In this document: positions 1 through 8,826 of the stretch, piece by piece | Layout of the letters: every line of letters begins with the position of its first letter | Numbering within the stretch: position 1 is the stretch's first letter | Assembly: GCA_905221605.1 (NCBI GenBank) | Contig: CAJNDS010002368.1 | Coordinates: 1,149,011 to 1,213,010 of the forward strand | Direction of reading: 5' to 3' | DNA from: Symbiodinium natans | Taxonomy: Eukaryota; Sar; Dinophyceae; Suessiales; Symbiodiniaceae | Length of the DNA: 64,000 bases | The notes under the pieces: generated by a model | The model's database searches: none | What the model saw: only the letters and a program-made list of their open reading frames with translations | What the model was told of the DNA's origin: nothing | Position numbers and translations under genes: made by a program

Positions 1-3000
1 GACCCTGAACTCATAGGGAAAGATTTCTCTCAGAACGGCAAAACGGTCTTGAGTGCTGAGGATCTGGTGGATGGTTCTCAGGAAGGGCTCTCAAGTCCTA
101 CCTTCTGGAGTTGGCCAGAGGTTAAAAGCTTTTGTGAGCGTTATGGAATGTACGCTGCACATTTTGATCAAGGAGCATTGGGACATGCTCTGGTGAAACC
201 TACGACTTTCCTGGTGTCTGATATGGAACTGTGGGAATCGTTGGAACAGGTTCGCGTGGTTGTTCCGTGGTCGGCAACATTCGCTTCTACCCTGGAAGAA
301 CGTATTGGACAATCCTCCATATGGGCGCGATGGGCGTTTGGATTGGTTAAAAGAATACGTCACAGGTTGGCACAATGGTTGCACGAGAGCGATGCTGAAC
401 GGGAAGCTACGGTGTTAAAAAAGGGAGAACGAGAAGGGACGTTACGGAGGTTGACAGCTGAGGAGCGAGCTTTCCGTGACCATTGCCTAAGGGGGCATAT
501 TCCTTTCAGACGTGATTGTCAAATTTGTGTGTCTGCCGCTGGCAAAGAGCGTCGCCATTTGAGGCGGAAGCATGGGGATGCTTACACTTTATCATTGGAC
601 TTAGCAGGTCCATACAAGTGTTCAAAGGATGCTCACCAGCAGAAGCCACGACACGCTGTTATTGGTGTGTATCAATTTCCAATGTTGGATCCCAATGTGG
701 GTCGCCCTCCAGAAAAGGAGGAAGACGCGGATGAGGTGGAAGATCAGGTGGCAGATGAAGGTGCTGGTGTCGGAGAATGGTTAGGCGATGCAGTCGCTAA
801 CTTCGAGGAGGAAGACTCTGCGCCGGTGGAACCTGCACCAGTTCTGGAGGCAGAGGTGTTGAAAATCCAAGCTTCTGAAAAATCCTGGAAGGAACTGAAG
901 GACCATTTGACCCAACCTGTCCGAATGATCAACTTCGTTATGGTGGAGCCGATTGTGGACAAGCAGCAAACAACTGTTTTGTCGGCAGTTCAAAGAATGA
1001 TGGTGCGCTTGCAGAGACATGGGTATCCGGTGTTGAGAATCCACTCAGATCGAGCGGGGGAGTTTGTCAATGCACGCTTCCGGTCCTTTTGTGAAACTCG
1101 TCTGATATGTAGGACCACTGGTGATCCTGGAGTCCCGCAAACAAATGGGCGCGCTGAAGCATGTGTGGGTTTATTCAAACGTGGTGTCAGGTCGCTCCTA
1201 AAGGAGGCGCGACTCGGGCCGGCGTACTGGGCACTGGCTGCTCGCCATTGGTCAATGTTACGGTGGCAGAAAGCTGAAAGGGAGTTGGGGTTAAATCCTA
1301 AATCATTGCTTCCCTTTGGTGCTCAGATTCAAGTCAAGCGTCGTCCGTGGGAGTTGCTGGGTCCGGATGGAACAAAGAAAGGTCGGCAATGGGTCGATCG
1401 TACGCAGCCCGCGCTTCTTTTGGGTCCATGCGATGACCTACCTGGTGGTTATTGGGTGGAAGCTCAAGGGACTGCAAAAGATCCGGATGAACTGGTGTTA
1501 TTTCCCTGCACTACGATTTTTTCCAATATAAAGGAACCGCCTGAATTGGAGCTGGAAGGGGTGGTAGAAGAACAGGAGCCTTCTCCTCCAGAGCATCGTC
1601 TCAAGGGGAAAAAACCGGCGCTTCGGTTCGCTGATGAGGAAGGTCCTCCTTTGCCTCCGCCTCGCGATCCTCCAGTTCGCCATCGGTTAAAGGAAAAAAG
1701 CCCGGCCTCTTCACTGCGTGGTCATGTGGGCTCCTTGCGCTTGCTCCGCAAGCGGGGGGAGAGTCCGCCCTTAGAAATTTTCGAGGATGACATGCAGGGT
1801 CTGGGGGAGCTGGAAGAAAATGCAGATGTTGAGGACAATGTTCCTGGTGATGAGTATTGGCCGACTTGCTGTTCTCCTCATGAAAATGCTTATTTGGTCT
1901 GCAAAAGTGAGACTGCTGAGGATGGAACACAGTTGGAAAAAGAAGAGCAAAAAGCCAAGTCAATGTATGAAAGGTCTATGTATGATTACGTGGACTGCGA
2001 GGAGCTTTTGGAAGGGATTGTATACCCAAAGAGGGTGAATCGAAGAGGTGGTATCAACAATTGGTGTACAAGTACGCGAGCTCTGGTGTTGGGCCACTAT
2101 ACTCATGGCGGAGTGTGTGGTATTACAAAAGAGACTCATCGGAGACCATGGCTATGTCGTTATTTGGCATCATTCGTGAGGCACCACAATCCTGAAGCCA
2201 AATTTTCTGCTCTTCAGATCTCGTGCAATGCTCCGGTGTCATTGCATAGGGATAGTCACAATGAAAAACATTGCTGCAATTATGTGTGTGGCTTTGGTGA
2301 CTATAAAGATGGTCAGCTGTGGGTTGAGGATGAAAAGGTTTTAGAGGAAGGAGCTGAAGTGGTGGAGCAATCCTATGGGAAGAAAGTCTTACCTGGAAAA
2401 TTGGTCGATATCCACTGGAACTTCATGTCGTTCTTTCCGAGAAAACTGCATGGTCCTATGCCTTGGAAAGGGAACAGGGTATCCTTGACAGGGTACACAC
2501 CTGTTTTTATGGAGCGTTTGGGCTACAAGGATAGGTGCTATCTTCTCCAATGCAAGTTTCCTCTTCCAGAACCACAAGCTGAAGAAGGTGAAAAAAGGAA
2601 GTGGTTAAAAATGACGTTGAAAGAGACCTCGCTGGACGACCTTGCAGAGGAAGTCGACTACGCTGTGTTCGAAGCGCATCAATGGGCTCTCGAGGAGCAT
2701 TTGAGTATTCGACGCCTAATTGCTGAACAGGAATGTTGCATTTTGGACGAGTTCCATGGATCGGCCAATGAGTCGAATGAGGAAAAAGGATCAGAGACTA
2801 GAGAATGGCTGGTTAAAGCAAAAAGGGCTGAGGAACAGCTCTCGAAGTTTTTGGTCAAAGCAGCTCAAGTTCAGCAGGTGGTACAGGAAAATACCGCGCT
2901 GGAGGCAGCAGAGGAGGTTGAGTTCCTGCAAACAAAAACGATTCCTACACAAGAAGCCATGCAAGAGCTGGAAAAGTGGAGGGATTCATTGTCGGACGAG

Positions 3001-3252
3001 GTGAAGTCTTTGGTTAAAGAGTTGGAGGTGGTGGAACCAACAACTCAAGAAAAGTTGGACAAATTGGCGGAAGAGCCTAATGCACCGGTGATTGAGTACG
3101 TTCCCAGTCTGGTGGTGTTTACCCGGAAGCAAGGGACAGGGAGGAGGCGTGCCCGTATCTGTGCATGTGGGAACTTTATTTCGTCAACGGCAGCTACAGA
3201 ATACGAAGGGCCGAGGTCACTCAGTCGTCACTCGCTGTACGCTCCAGTTTAG
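1..3252 (+). CDS. copia polyprotein: integrase plus embedded oxygenase-like domain
   Basis: The frame is open from base 1 to the TAG ending at 3252 and should begin upstream. Residue numbers count codon 49-51 as 1. A zinc-binding H145-x4-H150-x6-C157-x2-C160 cluster (GAG-pre-integrase) is followed by the integrase core with D184 (LSLDLAGPYK), D334 (IHSDRAGEF) and E370 (TNGRAEACVG). D334 and E370 are 35 residues apart, the D,D35E spacing of retroviral-type integrases. An acidic and proline-rich linker leads to the separate domain at about residues 640-835 described in its own entry, then a Glu-rich helical stretch. The first conserved RT block (RARICACGNF) is reached just before the frame is lost near 3240. 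Integrase would insert the cDNA copy into the genome. No typical protease (D-S/T-G) is visible in this part. Confidence 0.87.
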   Translation, partial: DPELIGKDFSQNGKTVLSAEDLVDGSQEGLSSPTFWSWPEVKSFCERYGMYAAHFDQGALGHALVKPTTFLVSDMELWESLEQVRVVVPWSATFASTLEERIGQSSIWARWAFGLVKRIRHRLAQWLHESDAEREATVLKKGEREGTLRRLTAEERAFRDHCLRGHIPFRRDCQICVSAAGKERRHLRRKHGDAYTLSLDLAGPYKCSKDAHQQKPRHAVIGVYQFPMLDPNVGRPPEKEEDADEVEDQVADEGAGVGEWLGDAVANFEEEDSAPVEPAPVLEAEVLKIQASEKSWKELKDHLTQPVRMINFVMVEPIVDKQQTTVLSAVQRMMVRLQRHGYPVLRIHSDRAGEFVNARFRSFCETRLICRTTGDPGVPQTNGRAEACVGLFKRGVRSLLKEARLGPAYWALAARHWSMLRWQKAERELGLNPKSLLPFGAQIQVKRRPWELLGPDGTKKGRQWVDRTQPALLLGPCDDLPGGYWVEAQGTAKDPDELVLFPCTTIFSNIKEPPELELEGVVEEQEPSPPEHRLKGKKPALRFADEEGPPLPPPRDPPVRHRLKEKSPASSLRGHVGSLRLLRKRGESPPLEIFEDDMQGLGELEENADVEDNVPGDEYWPTCCSPHENAYLVCKSETAEDGTQLEKEEQKAKSMYERSMYDYVDCEELLEGIVYPKRVNRRGGINNWCTSTRALVLGHYTHGGVCGITKETHRRPWLCRYLASFVRHHNPEAKFSALQISCNAPVSLHRDSHNEKHCCNYVCGFGDYKDGQLWVEDEKVLEEGAEVVEQSYGKKVLPGKLVDIHWNFMSFFPRKLHGPMPWKGNRVSLTGYTPVFMERLGYKDRCYLLQCKFPLPEPQAEEGEKRKWLKMTLKETSLDDLAEEVDYAVFEAHQWALEEHLSIRRLIAEQECCILDEFHGSANESNEEKGSETREWLVKAKRAEEQLSKFLVKAAQVQQVVQENTALEAAEEVEFLQTKTIPTQEAMQELEKWRDSLSDEVKSLVKELEVVEPTTQEKLDKLAEEPNAPVIEYVPSLVVFTRKQGTGRRRARICACGNFISSTAATEYEGPRSLSRHSLYAPV
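1960..2560 (+). other. 2OG-Fe(II) oxygenase-like domain inside the copia polyprotein
   Basis: Between integrase and reverse transcriptase lies a globular domain not found in standard copia polyproteins. It has APVSLHRDSHNE with H733-x-D735, then a distal H801 in RKLHGPMPWK and R810 nine residues later (GNRVSLTGYT). This is the order and spacing of the 2-oxoglutarate/Fe(II) dioxygenase fold: HxD and a distal His bind iron, an Arg/Lys about ten residues on binds 2-oxoglutarate. The hydrophobic strand before HxD (FSALQISCN) also fits. The family uses iron and 2-oxoglutarate to hydroxylate or demethylate proteins or nucleic acids; the substrate here is unknown. The assignment rests on motif and spacing only. 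The domain has no frame break although the RT behind it does. Confidence 0.6.
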
Positions 3253-5150
3253 ATTCAACTACATTCAGGTGTCAAGTGAGGCACGCAGCATATATGGTGT
3301 GGATCATCGCTGGCTTAGACATTTCCAAAGCTTTTCTGACGGCGCCGATGAATAGGGCGCAAAGAGAAGGGCGTCTGGTGGTGGTGCAGCCCCCAAGGGC
3401 GGCGGTGAAATTGGGTCTTTGCACAAAGGAGGAGCGGTGGATTGTGAGAAAGGCCTTGTACGGTTTGGCCGAAAGTCCTGCAGCATGGGTGGAGTGGCGA
3501 GACCAACGTCTTCAAGGTATGTCTTGGGTGTCAAAGGATGGACAAGCAATGAGCTTTCAGAGGTCCAATGCAGACCCAAGTCTGTTCCTTATTATGGCAC
3601 AAGAAAAGCCGGAAGGTGCAAGCAAGTTGGTAGGGACAATGGGTCTTTACGTGGATGATTTTTTGATGGCTGGGACTATGACAGTGCTCCGGGAGGCCTT
3701 GGAACAGATCAGGAAGGAGTGGAAAACTTCTGAACCCGAGTTCTGTGGTCCAGGCTGTGGTGATGGATTCCTGAAGGTTTTTGGGTGTCCAAATCTGGTA
3801 TCGAAATGGCAGCTTCTTTCTCAACCAGGAGGACTTTGTGAGAGATTTGCTGAACCGACGAGGGTATCAGATCGATGAAACTGGAAAAGGGAGTAACCTG
3901 CCAATGGTGAAAGAAACTCCAGGTGAAGAAGAGGAGGTAGATATTCCTTCCTTGCGAGCGGCTCAAGGTGCCGTAGGGGAGTTCCTCTGGTGGCAATCAA
4001 AACTCGACCTGATTTGGCGTTCTGCACGAGCCAGTTGTCTTTGTGGACATCCCGAAGGCCGCGATTTGTGGTTAAAAAGGCTGAGGAGGTTTTTCGATAC
4101 CTTGCTGCAACTCCAACGTTTGGCCTGACGTTCGGAGCAATCGCAACATGCGAAAAAGAAAGGAATGAGGTGTTGCGTTATGGACGAGGCGTCAAGGTGG
4201 TGGAGTCCTACGCGGATGCCAGCTTTGCAGCAGGTGAAAATGAAAAGAGCCACTCAGGAGCGGTGGTGGTGTGGGGTGACTGTCCAGTGATGTGGGCAAC
4301 ACAGAGACAATCAACGGTGGCTTTAAGTACAGCTGAAGCTGAATTACATGCGTCCATAGAGGGAGCAACGATGATTCAGTCGTGCACCCCTATAATTGCC
4401 GCTTTGGTTGGAACAGGTGAAGAATCGCTGCAAAAAGTGCTGTATACAGATTCGGTTTCAACGTGCTCGATCATTCAATATCCTGCTGGAAGCTGGAGGA
4501 CAAGACACCTGAGAATTCGAGCAGCCGGTGTCAGGTCTCTGGTGGACCGTGGTTATATGGTGATAGCGCATCTTCGCGGTGAGTATATGATCGCTGACCT
4601 GTTGACCAAGTTGATGAGTGGACAGGTGTATGCAAAGCAAAAGGCACTTTGGGGTCTCCGACTGTTGGTACAAGGGACTGACTTGAAGAGGGCCTCGCTT
4701 GCAATGGCGGTCATGATGGTGGCTGCATCTCTGCAAGGGATGGCAACTGGTGGCGAAGAAGTGTCAACTGCTGGTTTCTTTTGCTCGGAAGAAGGGGTGT
4801 GCAAGGTCGCCAACACATCTACGGTGATGGTTCTGGCTCAAGGTATTGAAATGGTTATCAACAATTCAGACCTTGTTGCGTATTTGGTGGCAGCAATTAT
4901 ACTCTGGGAATTGGCATGGTGCCTCTTTCGGCAGCTGTATAAATGGCTGTGGATCAAGAAAGCGGTGGTTATTCCTGCGAGTGCCACTTTGTATACAACA
5001 GTGGGTGGGAACTGTATGCACGCAAGCAGTGACTGTGATGTTCTGCGATATTCACAGCCCAGGGCTAAGACGCTTTGTAAGCATTGCCTCAAGGATGGCT
5101 GGGTGGTGAATGCCGAGTTCCTTGGTGAGGAACGGGCCGCTGGAACGTGA
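3165..5150 (+). pseudogene. copia reverse transcriptase-RNase H, frame broken three times
   Basis: RT motifs lie in phase 3: GLDISKAFLTAPM (motif A), ALYGLAESPAAW (motif B), GLYVDDFLMAG (motif C, YVDD). The frame moves from phase 1 to 3 near 3240-3252, from 3 to 1 near 3776-3785 at a run of five T, and from 1 to 3 near 3988-3992 (FLW then AIKTRPDLAF). RNase H follows with YADASFA, STAEAELHA, LYTDSVS and IADLLTK supplying the D, E, D, D residues. After RNase H the frame runs about 150 residues more, with a hydrophobic segment VAYLVAAIILWELAWCLF (about 4876-4930) and a cysteine group C-x6-C ... C-x2-C (about 5014-5085). That extension is unusual for a copia Pol. The shifts are most simply decay; sequencing error at the T run is possible. 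Confidence 0.85.
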
Positions 5151-5326
5151 ATTTTTTCAAGTGCGAGGTGAAGAAATCCTCAACGGTAAAGGATTCGGCC
5201 AATGAGCTGAAGGTTCGTCCTGGAAGACGTAAAACCATAATGTGCATTTCAAGCAGCTGGCTGCTGCCTAAATGGCGGTTTTTGGCCAAAGATCTGCACC
5301 TCCAATGTGTCCTAGGAAATCCTAGG

Positions 5327-5566
5327 ACAGGGGGAGTGCGGAGCTGCAGTTGGTATTGTAGAAAGGAGTTGGTATTGGAAGTTGAAGGGTCAATGCACCC
5401 GGTAATCTTATGGCTCAAGCCATGACCAAAGCGGTCGAAGGTTTCGTAAAAAGTGTGCCCTTGGTTTGGGGTCTTGTTGTTTGGTTGTTGGTTGTTCCAG
5501 GGGAATCAAGGGTTTCTGTTGGGGTTGACTGTTTGGTTTCTCGTCCCCCTTCGGTTGCCCCCCGTA
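5327..5566 (+). repeat. polypurine tract and putative 3' LTR start
   Basis: The tract ACAGGGGGAG at 5327-5336 is followed by TGCGG at 5337, the usual TG start of an LTR and the plus-strand priming site. Just before it is an inverted repeat, CCTAGGAAATCCTAGG, at 5311-5326. The segment to 5566 has no clear gene. The LTR right end (expected CA) and target-site duplication could not be placed. Confidence 0.5.
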
Positions 5567-5930
5567 TAGGGTTTAGGGTTGAGGGTTGTGAGGGTTGTAA
5601 GGGTTGTTAGGGTTTAGGGTTTAGGCTTTAGGGTTTAAGGTTAGGGTTTAGGGTTTAGCGTTTAAGGTTTAGGGTTTAGGGTTTAGGGTTTAGGGTTTAG
5701 GGTTTAGGGTTTAGGGTTTAGGGTTTAGGGTTTAGGGGTTAAGGGCTAGGGGTTAAGGGTTTAGGGTTTAGGGTTTAGGGTTTAGGGGTTAAGGGCTTAG
5801 GGGTTAGGGGTTAGGGGTTAGGGGTTAGGGTTTAGGGTTGAGGGTTGTGAGGGCTGTAAGGGTTGTAAGGGTTGTTAGGGTTTAGGGTTTAGGGTTTAGG
5901 GTTTAAGGTTAGGGTTCAGCATCTCAAGTC
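5567..5930 (+). repeat. interstitial TTTAGGG telomere-like array
   Basis: Mostly TTTAGGG heptamers with GGGTTGTGAGGG, GGGGTTAAGGG and TTCAGGG variants; about ten perfect heptamers in a row lie near 5660-5735. TTTAGGG is the plant- and dinoflagellate-type telomere unit. The array follows directly on the copia 3' end and is too degenerate to be an active telomere end. Confidence 0.85.
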
Positions 5931-6046
5931 CAAGCATTTCACTAGTAGAGCTCCTTACTCCGGTATCGAATATCGACCCACCCACCCATTGGATCCCATA
6001 ACATTATGAAAATATTTTACTTTATGTTTTAATCTTAAAATTGTTG
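5931..6046. other. unique spacer, no gene seen
   Basis: Short AT-richer stretch between two repeat arrays. No reading frame or motif was recognised. Confidence 0.5.
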
Positions 6047-6365
6047 GTTCAGTCGGCTGCCGCCCAGGGTGGGCCCTAAACCCTAAAGGCAGCCCAGAGC
6101 AGGGCCTAAACCCTAAAGCCAGCCCAGAGTAGGCCTTAAACCCTCAATAAAACCAGCCCCGAGAGGCCCGAAACCCTAAAGCCAGCCCAGACTAGGCCCT
6201 AAACCCTAAAGCCAGCCCAGAAGCCAGCCCAGACTAGGCCCTCAACCCTAAAGCCAGCCCAGAGTAGGCCTTAAACCCTAAAGCCAGTACCGAGTAGGCC
6301 CTAAACCCAAAAGCCAGCCCAGAGTAGGCCCTAAACCCTAAAGCCAGCCCAGAGTAGGCCCGCCG
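6047..6365. repeat. ~30-bp minisatellite built on CCCTAAA
   Basis: About nine imperfect copies of a 30-32 bp unit: GCCAGCCCAGA, then CTAGGCC or GTAGGCC, then CTAAACCCTAAA. Each unit carries a telomere-like heptamer on the opposite strand to the arrays on both sides. Confidence 0.85.
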
Positions 6366-6838
6366 AGCAACCGGTAAATTTTGGTGGAAAGCCGGGAAAT
6401 TTTGGTGGAAAACCGGGAATTTTTTGGGAAGCTTTGGTGGAAAAACCGGGACTTTTTGGTGGAAAAAAAGTTTTGGTGGAAAAACCGGGAAGATTTGGTG
6501 GAAAACCGGTAAGTTTTGGTGGAAAAACCGGCAATATTTGGTGGAAAACCGGGAAGTTTTGGTGGAAAAACCGGGATTTTTTGTGGAAAACCGGGATTTT
6601 TTTTGTGGAAAACCGGTAAGTTTTGGTGGAAAACCGGGAATTTTTGGTGGAAAACATGGAATTTTTAGTGGAAAAACCGGGAAGTTTTGGCGGAATAACC
6701 GGGAAGTTTTAGTGGAAAAACCGGGAAGTTTTTGTGGAAAAACCGGCAATTTTTGGTGGAAAACTGGGATTTTTTTGTGGAAAACCGGGATTTGTGGAAA
6801 ACCGGGAGTTTTTTGTGGAAAACCTGGAATTTTTGGGG
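6366..6838. repeat. ~18-20 bp minisatellite (GGTGGAAAACCGGGA)
   Basis: About 25 copies of GGTGGAAAACCGGGAATTTT with length changes in the A and T runs. Open frames on both strands here (repeats such as VEKPG or FSTKT) come from the repeat and are not evidence of a protein. Confidence 0.9.
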
Positions 6839-7162
6839 TTTAGGGTTTGGGGTTTAGGGTTTAGGGTTGAGGGTTTAGGATTTAGGGTTTAGGGTTTAGG
6901 GTTTAGGGGTTAAGGGCTAGGGGTTAAGGGTTGTTGGGGGGTTCGGGGTTAGGGGTTAGGGGTTAGGGTTTGGGGTTTAGGGTTTAGGGTTTAGGGTTTA
7001 GGGTTCAGGGTTCAGAGTTCAGGGTTCAGGGTTTGGGGTTTAGGTTTAGGGTTTAGGGTTTAGGGTTGTTAGGGTTTAGGGTTTAGGGTTTAGGGTTTAG
7101 GGTTTAGGGTTTACGGTTTACGGTTTACGGTTTAGGGTTTAGGGTTTAGGGTTTAGGGTGTA
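6838..7162 (+). repeat. second interstitial TTTAGGG array
   Basis: TTTAGGG heptamers with TTCAGGG, TTTACGG and GGGGTTA variants. The cleanest run is about 7074-7110. Confidence 0.85.
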
Positions 7163-7233
7163 GCATTGATCAGCTGTACGCAGTTGTGTGCAGACATGCC
7201 CACCCCAAGGCCACCCGAACACCACTCAAAACG

Positions 7234-7292
7234 GGCCAAACTGGAGCCAGCCAAACCAAAGCCAGCCAAACCAAAGCCAGCCAAACCAAAGC
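7234..7292 (+). repeat. 15-bp tandem repeat
   Basis: About three and a half copies of CCAGCCAAACCAAAG, coding for an AKPKP pattern in one frame. No other evidence makes this a gene. Confidence 0.75.
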
Positions 7293-7439
7293 CAGCCCAC
7301 ATTCAAACACCTCTGCACTCAACGCTGTACTTCGGACTAACATGTAGCACGCTTCCTTATGTCATGGAGCTTGATGCCTTTTTGCAAGGTGTCATCTGAG
7401 AAGATGCCGTGGAAAAGATGTTAGATTAGATTTCGAACT

Positions 7440-8645
7440 CTCGAGAGAAAATTAGGTGTTCTATTGGGGGACGTGTTCGCCGGAGGGCCTTCTCATTGTT
7501 TCCATTCTCGACGTCGGGGTGTCAAGGCTGCATGGCGAAAGGCTTGTTGCTATAAACACGCCTTGTGAAAGTCATGTCTAGAAGCTTGCGAGAGCCAAAT
7601 TAGCGTTTGCACGCGGGGGTGTCTTCGGCCAGAGGGCCTTCTCATTGTTTCTATTCTCGACGTCGGGGTGTCATGTTTGCTATAAACAGGCCTTGCGAAA
7701 GTCATGTCTAGAAGCTCGCGAGAGCCAAATCAGTGTTTGCGCTGGGGGCGTTTTCGGCCGGAGGGCCTTCTCATTGTTTTCTTTTCTATGCCGGAGTGTA
7801 AAGGCTGCATGGCGACAGACCCTTTGCTAGAAAGATCTGAAGCTTGCAAAAGCCAAATCAGCGTTTGCATTGGGGGGGGTGTCTTCGGCCGGAGGGCCTT
7901 CTCATTGTCTTTCTTCTCTACGCCGAAGTGTCAAGGCTACATGGCGAAAGACCTACCTTGCGAAGGACATAAATGAAGCCCCCAGACCTTTTCAGCCTCA
8001 GGAGCCTGTCACCCGCAGGACCAGGCCTGTCCATGCAGGGGCCTCCCTAAGGCTTAGGGGGGCTCCCAGGGGCCTCCGGGGCTCCCACTCCTAGGGCCAC
8101 CAGGGGAGGGGTGGCGGGCGGGTTCCATTCTCGACGTCGGGGTGTCAAAACTGCATGGCGACAAACACGCCTTGTGAAAGTCATGTCTAGAAGCTTGTGA
8201 GAGCCAAATTAGCATTTGCGTTGGGGGCTGTCTTCGGCCGGAGGGCCTTCTCATTGTCTTTCTTCTTTACGCCGTGAAGTGTCAAGGCTACATGGCGGAA
8301 AACCTACCTTGCGAAGGACATAGATGAAGCCCCCAGATCTTTTCAGCCTCAGGAGCCTGTCACCCGCAGGCCAGGCTTGTGGGGGGCTCCCTCCAAAAAC
8401 TTTCCATCAGGGGGGCCTCCCAGGACCCTCCAGGGGCCTTTCCCGGGCTCGAGGACCCAAAATAGGCCGTGCAAGAACGCAATTTTTGAGGGTCGGGTTT
8501 AGGGCTATTATATATAAACAGCTAAGCGACTGTAGCCTGGCGACCCCTCAGGGGTGCGGTTGGCAGGGTCTGCAGCTCAGCAGAGCCTGCCATGGTCTCG
8601 CTGAGCGCTCGGCGTGCCCACTCACCTCTAGAGTGAGAGGGGTGG
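7440..8645 (+). repeat. imperfect ~130-350 bp tandem units
   Basis: The phrase GGAGGGCCTTCTCATTGT recurs near 7482, 7632, 7761, 7891 and 8241, each followed by a TTCTCGACGTCGGGGTGTCA-like segment and then GAAAGTCATGTCTAGAAGCT. A second segment (GAAGCCCCCAGA then CTTTTCAGCCTCAGGAGCC) occurs near 7974 and 8325. These are diverged tandem copies of one unit with a larger partial duplication. No conserved protein was recognised. Confidence 0.75.
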
Positions 8646-8649
8646 TGGG

Positions 8650-8720
8650 CAGGTATAGGGTTTAGGGTTTAGGGATGTTTAGGGACGTTTAGGGATGTTT
8701 AGGGATATTTAGGGTTTAAG
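8650..8720 (+). repeat. short TTTAGGG/GTTTAGGGAT tract
   Basis: Telomere-like tract with GTTTAGGGA variants, just 3' of the last ankyrin exon seen on the minus strand. Confidence 0.7.
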
Positions 8721-8826
8721 AATTAGGGCAAGACAACATAGAGCCTCAAAAAAAACACAAAAACACAAAAGGCAAACACAAATTGGGTCTCCAGCAAACA
8801 CCTGCAACAAGTGATTGACAAGCAGG

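Larger units (their letters stand above)
1..5566 (+). mobile_element. Ty1/copia-type LTR retrotransposon, 5' end outside window
   Basis: The order GAG-pre-integrase zinc motif, integrase, reverse transcriptase, RNase H is the copia (Pseudoviridae) order; in gypsy elements integrase follows RNase H. The reading frame is already open at base 1, so Gag, the protease and the 5' LTR lie to the left. On the right a purine tract at 5327-5336 is followed at once by TG, the expected start of a 3' LTR. The LTR end cannot be fixed without the 5' copy; it must end at or before the telomere-like repeats that start near 5567. Three frame changes in the RT/RNase H part make this copy probably inactive. Confidence 0.88.

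Noticed and set aside
5398-5420. Possible relic of the dinoflagellate spliced leader (ends TGGCTCAAG)
   Set aside because: Only about nine terminal bases match; the 5' part of the leader does not align.
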